Shown here piece by piece: positions 1 to 5,669 of a stretch of 8,236 nucleotides of DNA; within the stretch, counting starts at the first letter, position 1, and the number at the start of each line of letters is the position of its first letter. This DNA comes from Caldilineaceae bacterium (lineage in GTDB: Bacteria; Chloroflexota; Anaerolineae; Caldilineales; Caldilineaceae). The notes beneath the pieces were generated by a model, which was not told the origin of the DNA, ran no database searches, and saw only the letters and a list, made by a program, of their open reading frames with translations. Location: contig JAHBVH010000139.1 of the NCBI GenBank assembly GCA_019637645.1, forward strand, positions 1 through 8,236, given 5' to 3'. The translations under genes and the position numbers were made by a program.

Positions 1-1039
1 CGTCATAGGCACCGGGGCGAGTGACGGGGATGACGCCACTTTCGACGGCCACATCCAGCGGGTTTGCCCGCGTGAGCAAGGGCAAATTCACCCGTTCGTG
101 GCAGCGCGCCGATTCATAGATGGACATCATGATCTCCATGGCGGCACGGCCATATTCGGCTTTGCCGCGATAGTCATCCAATTTGCCTTCGATCCAGTTG
201 ACAATGCCATAGGCTTGATCGACATGGGCGCGGCCATAGCCCTCGCGTTCGGCTTCGGTGGGCTGAAAGGTCTGCCAACCACCACTGGTTGTCGTCATAT
301 AACGTAGGTTATTGTCATGCACTTCAATGATCCCATCGGTGCCATAGATGGTTGCGCCGACTTCGTAGCGGGAGTTCATTTCATTTTCGAGCACACCTTC
401 TACGTCATTGGGGTAGCCGATAATGCCCATACAACGATCCTCGACGCGATGACCAAAAATATAGTGGTCGGTCTGCCGTTCCACGGCGCCCATGACCCAA
501 AGCGGCTGCGGATTCCCCAACACCCAAAGTTGGAAATCTAAACAATGGGTGCCGGTATTCATCATCCCGGCGCGGGTGGCCGACCAAATTCGGGTTGGTT
601 TCCCAATGGCGCCGGTCTGTACCAAGCGCTTGGCCTCTTCCCAAGCCGAATAGAAGCGGCGTTGGTGGCCGACGGCCAGCTTCACATGATTGCGCTGACA
701 CGCGATCATCATGGCGTCGGCTTCCCCCATCGAGATCGCCATCGGCTTTTCGCACAAGATCGCCTTGGGCCGAAAGGTGGAGGCCGCAATGGTCATCTCG
801 GCGTGCATGGGGTCCCAAGAACAGATACTGACAATATCGGGTCGCTCTTTCGCCATCATTTCACGGTAGTCCAGATAGCGGTTAGCCACATTAAAATCAT
901 TGCCAAAGACCTCCAGCGCTTCGGGATGGGAATCGGCAATGGCTACGATCTCGGTGTGTTCACAAGCTTGCCAGCCGCGCGCATGTTCTCGGGCAATCCG
1001 GCCACTGGCAATAATGGCGACGCGATAACGAGCAGACAT
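1..1039 (-). CDS. Gfo/Idh/MocA-family NAD(P)-dependent oxidoreductase (partial, C-terminus off left edge)
   Basis: The frame is open from ATG at 1039 to the window edge, giving 346 residues; families of this type usually run 330-390, so little is missing. Starting residues VAIIASGRIA (7-16) form the first strand and dinucleotide loop of a Rossmann fold. The EKP motif of the family is at 97-99 (K98 is the usual catalytic lysine). The second-domain motif NTGTHCLD is at 161-168, with H165 as the conserved histidine and N161 where many relatives have Asp. Family members oxidise or reduce sugars, inositols or their derivatives in the cytoplasm; the substrate cannot be read here. The loop is degenerate: Ala11 replaces the usual first Gly of GxGxxG, and Ala16 the last. 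The start is supported by AGAAAGG at 1053-1047, 7 nt upstream. The gene follows the PA14 gene on the same strand but has its own promoter, so it is probably a separate unit. Nearby isomerase, SDR and MR/MLE genes suggest carbohydrate catabolism. Confidence 0.9.
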   Translation of the reverse strand, partial: MSARYRVAIIASGRIAREHARGWQACEHTEIVAIADSHPEALEVFGNDFNVANRYLDYREMMAKERPDIVSICSWDPMHAEMTIAASTFRPKAILCEKPMAISMGEADAMMIACQRNHVKLAVGHQRRFYSAWEEAKRLVQTGAIGKPTRIWSATRAGMMNTGTHCLDFQLWVLGNPQPLWVMGAVERQTDHYIFGHRVEDRCMGIIGYPNDVEGVLENEMNSRYEVGATIYGTDGIIEVHDNNLRYMTTTSGGWQTFQPTEAEREGYGRAHVDQAYGIVNWIEGKLDDYRGKAEYGRAAMEIMMSIYESARCHERVNLPLLTRANPLDVAVESGVIPVTRPGAYD

Positions 1040-1106
1040 ACAATAGCCTTTCTACATGGGTACTCGATAGGGAAGAAATGGACAGGGAAACAGGGAAAGC
1101 CCGCTT

Positions 1107-1136
1107 ATTATACGCTTATTGGCCGTGGAATGGGAA
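1107..1136 (-). promoter_or_regulatory. Sigma70-like promoter for the Gfo/Idh/MocA gene
   Basis: Read on the minus strand, a perfect TATAAT (1112-1107) lies 18 bp downstream of TTCCCA (1136-1131, 4 of 6 matches to TTGACA). Transcription would start near 1100, giving a leader of about 60 nt before the ATG at 1039. The leader contains a tandem 8-bp repeat (ACAGGGAA twice, plus strand 1082-1097), which could be a regulator site or chance. Confidence 0.5.
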
Positions 1137-1173
1137 GTTGTCGGAGGCAATACCGGTGTATTTCTGTTCGACG

Positions 1174-2976
1174 TTACCGCGGGGAATTAGTCACATCCTC
1201 ATACCACCAGACCCGCACCGCGGCGTTGCCCGTTCGTTCATAGTACTCAATCCGGACAGTGTGAATGCCCGCGCCAACCGCGTAGAAACGGTTGCTGATA
1301 TCGTGATAACCATCTTCCCAGCCATCCAGGATCAGCTGATCGTTGAGATAGACACGCACCCCATCATCGGCGATGGCCCGGAAGACGTAGGTGGCATAGT
1401 TGAAACGGAACTGCCCAACCCAGCGTGCCGACCAGTTATCGGCGGCCAGCCGGTCGGGCAAGGGTGAACTGGCCCCCCAATCATAATCCAGAGGATTGGG
1501 CAGACGCGCCTCCATTTGGCCGAAGACGGGGCTGCCACTGAGCGTAACACCATTAAAATAGGTGGCTTCCCATTCGGGAAAGGCGGTCGCAAATTCGATC
1601 AAAAAGCGCAGCGAGGCTAAACCATTCGCTTCGTAATAATCAATACGCAGGGTATGGTCGCCCTGTAAATTCCGCCCAGCTGTGTAGGTGCGATTCTCAG
1701 CACCATGCCACTCGTCGATCACCAACTCGTCATCGATCCAAAAGCGCACCCCATCATCTGCGCTAAAGGTAAAGCGATAAAAGCCACTGCTAAAATTGAT
1801 CATCCGCTCAAAGCGTACGGAAAATTCATCGGCGGGCACTTGGGCAACGGGCGGTGTAGCCGACCAGTTAAAGTTAATTGCGGCCACTTCTTGGACAGCC
1901 ACAGGCGTGCCTTGGAGATTGCGGTTAGCAAAATAGGACGCGCGCCAAGCTGCTGACGGTGGCGGTGCGGGGGTGGCCGTGGCCGGCAAGGCAGTTGCCG
2001 TGGGCGTGGGTGAAGGCGAGGGCGTAATGACCACAATGATCGTCGGCTCGGTGATCGGCAAGCTGCTGGTATCTCCGCTCACATCGACCAACCGACGGTC
2101 AATCCAGCCAGTTACACCGTCATTGCACTGCATCTCCCACCAACTGCTCGCGCGATCGCGCCCGATCAGCGTGCAGCGTTGGCTGCGCACCACCTGTCCT
2201 GAGTTGGCATAGCTATTGGCCGGACCAGTGCGCAGATTGACCAGATCAAATTTTACCGTCGCAATGAGCGGGGCCAGGCTTGTCGGCGTAACCATAACAT
2301 TCACCGCTTGAATGCTCTCGACCACAATCACAGGAATATCTTCTGCGCCGACAATCTGATAGACGGTGCCCCAAACGACAACCGCCAGGGGTGGTTCTTG
2401 ATCGCGCAGGGAGATCACCTGCTGCTCTAAAGCGACAGTCGCGCCGACGAGGCCATAGGTGATGTCATCATCGGTCAGTAAATAGTTGCCAAAGCTTCGT
2501 CCCGTTGCCCGGTGAATTTGCCCAATGAGGGCATCAATCGCCCCAATAGGCTGCCCGGTGATCGTAGTGGTCGTGCGCGGTGGGTTACTACTAATCACCG
2601 GCAGAAAGATTTCCACGGTCGCTTGGGTAGCCTTGGCGGATGGCGTGCGGGTGGCCGTGGGACGACGTGTCGGGGTGCGCGTTGGTGTGCGGGTGATGGC
2701 CACGGCGGCAGGTGTGCGGGTGGCGGTGACGGTGCGTGTTGGGGCGGGTGTATGCGTCGGCGTGTTTGCTTGCGCAGCCGCGGCGACTGGCCAGCCGCCA
2801 AGCCCCGCAAGGAGGAAGAGCCCAAGCCCCACCAGTTGACAACCCAAGCGCGAGCGCGAGCGATGCATGAGGCCGCCGCGCCACGCAAGGAGGTGTGAAG
2901 AACCTTCCCCCCCTTGTGCAACAACGGGAAAGAGACGCGTCCAACCCGGCACTGCTTCTTGTTGATATCGCCTCAT
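1174..2976 (-). CDS. Secreted Thr/Pro-rich protein with SH3b domain and two PA14 domains
   Basis: A 600-residue exported modular protein. From the N-terminus: a 36-residue leader of doubtful status; a signal peptide from Met37 (basic HRSRSR, hydrophobic core about 47-62, likely cleavage after AAAAQA at 70); a Thr/Pro/Arg-rich linker (71-117); an unrecognised region (120-235) with beta-rich 'VVVWGTVYQIV' and 'IPVIVVESI' stretches; an SH3b domain (about 237-298, 'VNLRTGP' start, C268 and C284 possibly paired); a Pro/Thr linker (311-341); and two PA14 domains (343-462 and 468-595) with Asp-Asp-Gly turns at D407-D408 and D537-D538. PA14 domains are beta-barrels that often bind glycans, and SH3b domains often bind peptidoglycan, so a cell-surface carbohydrate or cell-wall role is inferred. 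No enzyme domain, LPxTG signal or C-terminal membrane segment is seen. ATG 2976 has AGGA only 3 nt upstream; ATG 2868 (Met37) fits the signal peptide better but has a poor ribosome site. Confidence 0.88.
   Translation of the reverse strand: MRRYQQEAVPGWTRLFPVVAQGGEGSSHLLAWRGGLMHRSRSRLGCQLVGLGLFLLAGLGGWPVAAAAQANTPTHTPAPTRTVTATRTPAAVAITRTPTRTPTRRPTATRTPSAKATQATVEIFLPVISSNPPRTTTTITGQPIGAIDALIGQIHRATGRSFGNYLLTDDDITYGLVGATVALEQQVISLRDQEPPLAVVVWGTVYQIVGAEDIPVIVVESIQAVNVMVTPTSLAPLIATVKFDLVNLRTGPANSYANSGQVVRSQRCTLIGRDRASSWWEMQCNDGVTGWIDRRLVDVSGDTSSLPITEPTIIVVITPSPSPTPTATALPATATPAPPPSAAWRASYFANRNLQGTPVAVQEVAAINFNWSATPPVAQVPADEFSVRFERMINFSSGFYRFTFSADDGVRFWIDDELVIDEWHGAENRTYTAGRNLQGDHTLRIDYYEANGLASLRFLIEFATAFPEWEATYFNGVTLSGSPVFGQMEARLPNPLDYDWGASSPLPDRLAADNWSARWVGQFRFNYATYVFRAIADDGVRVYLNDQLILDGWEDGYHDISNRFYAVGAGIHTVRIEYYERTGNAAVRVWWYEDVTNSPR
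2626..2766 (-). repeat. Low-complexity Thr/Pro/Arg codon repeat (extracellular linker)
   Basis: This stretch encodes residues 71-117 of the PA14 protein as degenerate 'TPT-R-TPT' units. The DNA is imprecisely repetitive (GTGCGGGTGG-like words on the plus strand). It is a flexible spacer next to the signal peptide. A shorter Pro/Thr/Ser linker (residues 311-341, about 1954-2046) separates SH3b from the first PA14 domain. Such linkers are common in surface proteins of Chloroflexota. Confidence 0.75.
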
Positions 2977-3068
2977 GGATCCTGCCTACCGAGGATTCTG
3001 TAGAAGTTGACGGCAATGTAGCGAATGCGCTTATCTAATGCTGCGCAAAAACGCTCGGCTTGCTCTAC

Positions 3069-3087
3069 AGTATACTACAAGTTGTAG
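3069..3087 (-). promoter_or_regulatory. Candidate -10 element and abutting palindrome upstream of the PA14 gene
   Basis: On the minus strand TATACT (3074-3069, 5 of 6 matches to TATAAT) lies about 90 bp upstream of the ATG at 2976. A perfect inverted repeat CTACAA-C-TTGTAG (3087-3075) abuts it, in the position of the -35/-10 spacer. No good -35 is present at 17 bp (TGGTAA), as might be expected of a regulated promoter. The role of the palindrome as an operator is inferred from position only. Confidence 0.4.
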
Positions 3088-3144
3088 CGAATTACCAGAA
3101 GCTATCATTAATTTCTTTGGGGAAAAGCTTGTAGCCTAGGGAAC

Positions 3145-3765
3145 TTATTTTTGCGCGGCTGTTGAGACCAAGCGGGTATAGATCACACGGCGTTCGCTGT
3201 AGCGCTTAGCCCGCCGGTCCCAGCTGCCATCACAGGTAATCAGGTTGAGATCGCGTTCGAGATCAAAGCCAAAGATCTGGTCAAGCGGCGCTTGATCGCT
3301 GGGGTAGCTTTCCGCCCCAATAACGGTAAAGGTACGGGTGATGCCAGCCGTATCGACGACCATCATTTGATCGCCCACAGTTAGCTCATGCAACCGCCAA
3401 AAGACCGCTGGCCCGTATGGATCATCTAGGTGGCCTGAGATGACAGCATTGCCCTGTTCACCCGGCGCTACGCCGGGCTGATACCAAGCCACATGATCGG
3501 GGTTTGGAGGAAGTTCCATAGCCCCGTCGGGCGTTTGGCCGACGGTTTCGATGGGTGCGTCTAGCCCGATGCGCGGAATTTGTAGACGAGCGGGCGGTGC
3601 GATCCGCGTCTCCGCCGCCCGCGAAGATAGCCGTAGTGAAGAAGATAGCCATAGTGAATTGGTGATCATCCCCAAGGCTTGAGGCGCAGGTAGGGTCGTG
3701 CCTTGGCAACCAGCCACGAATAGGATGGACAACATCCCAACGATGGCCCCCGTCCAACTTTGCAT
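3145..3765 (-). CDS. Class E/F-like sortase with a lipoprotein-type signal
   Basis: A 206-residue cysteine transpeptidase of the sortase family, acting outside the cell membrane. The catalytic domain covers about 58-202: 'RIGLDAPIETVG' opens it, H112 sits in VISGHLDD, C178 in LITCDG, and R192 or R193 in the final strand (SERRVIYTRLV) is the likely catalytic Arg. Spacing and compact size suit the class E/F sortases common in high-GC Gram-positives and Chloroflexota. The N-terminus (MQSWTGAIVGMLSILFVAGC) ends in a lipobox V17-A18-G19-C20, so the enzyme may be lipid-anchored rather than held by a transmembrane helix; however, the n-region has no Lys or Arg, which is unusual. Residues 37-48 come from an in-frame 18-bp tandem duplication. 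The start is supported by AAAGGAA at 3777-3771. It lies between a ferritin-like gene with an MPNTG tail and the PA14 gene, both encoding exported proteins. Confidence 0.92.
   Translation of the reverse strand: MQSWTGAIVGMLSILFVAGCQGTTLPAPQALGMITNSLWLSSSLRLSSRAAETRIAPPARLQIPRIGLDAPIETVGQTPDGAMELPPNPDHVAWYQPGVAPGEQGNAVISGHLDDPYGPAVFWRLHELTVGDQMMVVDTAGITRTFTVIGAESYPSDQAPLDQIFGFDLERDLNLITCDGSWDRRAKRYSERRVIYTRLVSTAAQK
3623..3658 (-). repeat. 18-bp tandem duplication inside the sortase gene
   Basis: Two adjacent 18-bp copies (3623-3640 and 3641-3658) differ at one base (3633 versus 3651). Because the unit is a multiple of three, the frame is kept: the copies encode SLWLSS and SLRLSS, in the linker between the lipobox and the catalytic domain. 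The single difference converts Trp39 to Arg45. Confidence 0.85.
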
Positions 3766-3805
3766 GAAGCTTCCTTTCGCTAGTGCAGGGGTTAGTTAGA
3801 TAAGG

Positions 3806-3833
3806 CTAGGGTTGTCAGCTTTGCCAACCCTAG
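3806..3833 (-). terminator. Hairpin downstream of the MPNTG ferritin-like gene
   Basis: A perfect 9-bp inverted repeat (CTAGGGTTG at 3806-3814, CAACCCTAG at 3825-3833) with a 10-nt loop lies 41 nt past the stop of the ferritin-like gene and 41 nt before the sortase start. The sequence after it on the minus strand (CCTTATCTAACT) has no run of T, so intrinsic termination would be weak; an mRNA-processing or attenuation role is possible. Confidence 0.45.
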
Positions 3834-3873
3834 TAACCCTTTGCTTCGGTCTGATAGCACAGACGACCAACCG

Positions 3874-4545
3874 TTATTGGGGAAATAGAGCCCACCGGCG
3901 GCGTTGACTTCCCCCCATGCCGGTATTGGGCATCTGTTTGGGCATGCTTCCTGCTGGCATGAGGATCGGCGTGACCACGGCTAGCACCTCTTCCATGCTC
4001 TTGGCAGCGGCAAAGGCTAGGGAAGGTTCGACACCAATAAGATCGCTCAGAATAGCGGCGTGTTGGCCTTCCACGTTATGAATAGAGACAGCGGCGGTTA
4101 ACAGATCCGGGTTCTGAATGCGCGGCGCTTGTCCCAAGTAGGCGGCCGCGCCTAATTCTTCGACCATCTGGAAATACGTTAATACTTCTTGGGCATTCTG
4201 GAAGGTCGGCCAGGTGTAGCTGGCTTGGGGCGGGACGGGTGTCCCCCCCAACTGGGTAATCACATCGGTCAGGGCAACTACGTGGGCCGCTTCGTGCGCC
4301 CCAAAATCCATAAAACAATCGCGCGCCTTGCCGGTCAGCAGCCCGCTATCATTGATCACGGCATAGGCCCGCGCTTCGAGATGCTCCAGCGTTAGCGCAT
4401 AGTTCAGGATATCGATATCGCCATTACCACTTTGGGCAAAGGCGGTAGGCGTCAATTGTGGTGCTGTCGCCAAGGCGGCTGTCACCACCGTCACAGCGCT
4501 TGCCCGTAGAAAATTGCGGCGGTTCATCATCACTTGGGTATGCAT
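3874..4545 (-). CDS. Tat-exported ferritin-like domain protein with C-terminal MPNTG motif
   Basis: A 223-residue exported protein of the Ferritin_2/desiccation-related type. A twin-arginine signal is seen (NRRNFLRAS, 8-16), followed by a hydrophobic stretch and AFA at 35-37 before the likely cleavage site. The four-helix body (about 43-195) carries the expected metal-site residues: E54 and E57 in LEHLEAR, H84, E85 and H88 in HEAAHV, E129 and E130, then E159 and H162 in VEGQHAAI. Tat export would suit a protein folded with metal in the cytoplasm. Family members are thought to bind iron or a di-metal centre, but enzymatic roles are not established. The tail after the fold (196-223) contains MPNTG (205-209), like a sortase motif, then GGSQRRRWALFPQ, with basic residues but no hydrophobic span. 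A strong GAGGAG site (4557-4552), 6 nt from the ATG, sets the start. It is a paralogue of the gene just upstream and sits directly before a sortase gene. Confidence 0.92.
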   Translation of the reverse strand: MHTQVMMNRRNFLRASAVTVVTAALATAPQLTPTAFAQSGNGDIDILNYALTLEHLEARAYAVINDSGLLTGKARDCFMDFGAHEAAHVVALTDVITQLGGTPVPPQASYTWPTFQNAQEVLTYFQMVEELGAAAYLGQAPRIQNPDLLTAAVSIHNVEGQHAAILSDLIGVEPSLAFAAAKSMEEVLAVVTPILMPAGSMPKQMPNTGMGGSQRRRWALFPQ

Positions 4546-4738
4546 AAAATTCTCCTCATTCTGGAAAATATGGATTGTCTACTATGTTTGCTGGCACCAC
4601 GGACCGTCACTGGGCAGAGAGAACCGACCAGTACCGCGGCGTGGTGTACCAGGAATGGACAGGGTGCTGACTCGCCAGCCCCCTTTGTCATGCGATTGTG
4701 CGTTGGATAAATGACCTGAAGAAAGTGGTAGGCAGCGC

Positions 4739-4790
4739 GCTCATGCCCGAACCATTCATGAGCAGCAACGACCCCTAGCTCATAAGCTAG
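4739..4790 (-). terminator. Two small hairpins at the end of the upstream ferritin-like gene
   Basis: A hairpin with 6-bp arms CTAGCT/AGCTAG and a 4-nt loop (4775-4790) overlaps the stop codon. A second with 7-bp arms GCTCATG/CATGAGC and an 11-nt loop (4739-4763) follows. Neither has a T tract downstream on the minus strand. They may end or slow transcription between the two ferritin-like genes. The rest of the 241-bp gap (4546-4738) shows no gene and no convincing promoter beyond weak AT-rich words near 4560-4590. Confidence 0.35.
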
Positions 4791-5398
4791 GAAGCCAGGA
4801 TAGGACCAACAATGGCATTGACTTCATCAATGGTGAGGCTGGCCGTTACCGCGCTCGGCACTGGCTTTAGCTCTAGCAAGAAGTTGACAATGGCGGCATG
4901 ACGCGCTTCCACTTGAACGATGCTACCAGCAGCAGCCAGAATCTCCTTATTGGTAATCGCCGCGGCCGCGCCTTGGTAGGCACCAACCCCTGTATCTTCG
5001 GCGACCTTGGCAAAGTTTAGAATTGCCATGCGGCTGTCAAAGGCGGGGAAATTGTAGGTGGCTTGGGCCGCTACGGGTTGGCCCCCCAAGCGTGTAATTG
5101 TTTGGGTCAAGGCGTCAACATGGGCCGCTTCATGCTGACCAAAGCTGGTAAAATATTGGCGGTCTTTGCCGGTTAACAGGTTCGCGGCCAGCATCTCTTG
5201 GTACATGCGCGCTTCAAGATGTTCCAGCGTCAGGGCAAATTGCAAAATATCTAGATCCGTTAGCCCTTGGGCAAAGGCGCGTCCGAGCCCGGCTGTCGTT
5301 GTCAACGCCAAACTGCCCAGCACAGCCATACTTCCGCGTACAAAGTGGCGACGACTCTGAGCAAAATCGATAAGTTCCAAAACTTGCGCAGCTTGCAT
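4787..5398 (-). CDS. Tat-exported ferritin-like domain protein (paralogue, no MPNTG tail)
   Basis: A 203-residue exported protein of the Ferritin_2 type. The twin-arginine motif is SRRHFVRGS (15-23) after a 14-residue lead, with a hydrophobic segment (24-38) and AFA at 41-43 before the probable cleavage site. The helical body (48-202) has E59 and E62 in LEHLEAR, H89, E90 and H93 in HEAAHV, E134, and E164 with H167 in VEARHAAI, so all expected metal ligands are present. It aligns over its full body with the gene at 3874-4545 (shared blocks LTLEHLEAR, LLTGK, HEAAHV, GPIL/TPIL), so the pair arose by duplication, though they are now well diverged. Unlike its partner it stops right after the last helix. 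A very strong GAGGAGGT site (5411-5404), 5 nt upstream, fixes the start and predicts high translation. It is divergent from the sugar isomerase gene. The substrate and any redox activity are not known. Confidence 0.92.
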   Translation of the reverse strand: MQAAQVLELIDFAQSRRHFVRGSMAVLGSLALTTTAGLGRAFAQGLTDLDILQFALTLEHLEARMYQEMLAANLLTGKDRQYFTSFGQHEAAHVDALTQTITRLGGQPVAAQATYNFPAFDSRMAILNFAKVAEDTGVGAYQGAAAAITNKEILAAAGSIVQVEARHAAIVNFLLELKPVPSAVTASLTIDEVNAIVGPILAS

Positions 5399-5488
5399 AG
5401 CAGACCTCCTCTTAGTAAAGTTTGTGTGTCGTAGCGGCGGTGAATCGATGCGTGACCATCGTGGATCATCGCGTGGTGCGTCTGGCGA

Positions 5489-5500
5489 TTGTCAGGACAA
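5489..5500. promoter_or_regulatory. Palindromic operator candidate in the divergent region
   Basis: TTGTC-AG-GACAA is a perfect 12-bp palindrome with a 2-nt centre, between the divergent ferritin-like and sugar isomerase genes. Within it, GTCAGGA is also repeated in inverted form (TCCTGAC, 5529-5535). The GT(n4)AC pattern resembles sites of GntR-type regulators, but no regulator gene is in the window. Confidence 0.35.
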
Positions 5501-5545
5501 ATATTAATCTCAATTCACCCGCTGTCTATCCTGACGTAGCGGCTA

Positions 5546-5614
5546 GGCCAATTGGATCACACGAAATTTACGCGTTTGGTAGATTGACCATTGGCCCACA
5601 AGCTACGATAATAG
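5546..5614 (+). promoter_or_regulatory. Sigma70-like promoter of the sugar isomerase gene with flanking inverted repeats
   Basis: TTGACC (5584-5589, 5 of 6) and GATAAT (5607-5612, 5 of 6) are separated by exactly 17 bp, the best promoter in the window; transcription would start near 5619, about 50 nt before the ATG at 5670. Arms GGCCAAT (5546-5552) and ATTGGCC (5590-5596) form an inverted repeat; the right arm lies in the -35/-10 spacer, and the centres of CCAATTGG and CCATTGG are about 40 bp apart, close to four helical turns. An operator pair is possible. Confidence 0.6.
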
Positions 5615-5669
5615 AGGTGCTTACCCTATTTTTGATGAATCAACATTAGACAAAACCGAGGAGGCACTG

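Noticed and set aside
1174..1200. Sortase signal at the C-terminus of the PA14 protein
   Set aside because: The protein ends WWYEDVTNSPR, with no LPxTG-like motif, hydrophobic span or basic tail, so it is not a visible sortase substrate.
545..1243. Long plus-strand open frame over the oxidoreductase gene
   Set aside because: It overlaps the well-supported Gfo/Idh/MocA gene on the other strand, has no ribosome site and encodes no recognisable domain; it is a shadow frame, as are the plus-strand frames at 98-541.
2626..2766. Tandem repeat or CRISPR-like signal in the Thr/Pro linker
   Set aside because: It is coding low-complexity sequence with irregular periodicity, fully explained by the protein linker.
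2887..2895. Perfect plus-strand Shine-Dalgarno-like AAGGAGGTG
   Set aside because: No start codon follows at a suitable distance and the region is the N-terminal coding part of the minus-strand PA14 gene; chance.
5422..5649. Plus-strand 75-codon frame in the divergent region
   Set aside because: It begins with a non-ATG codon without a ribosome site, covers the promoter and palindromes of the sugar isomerase gene, and shows no family resemblance.
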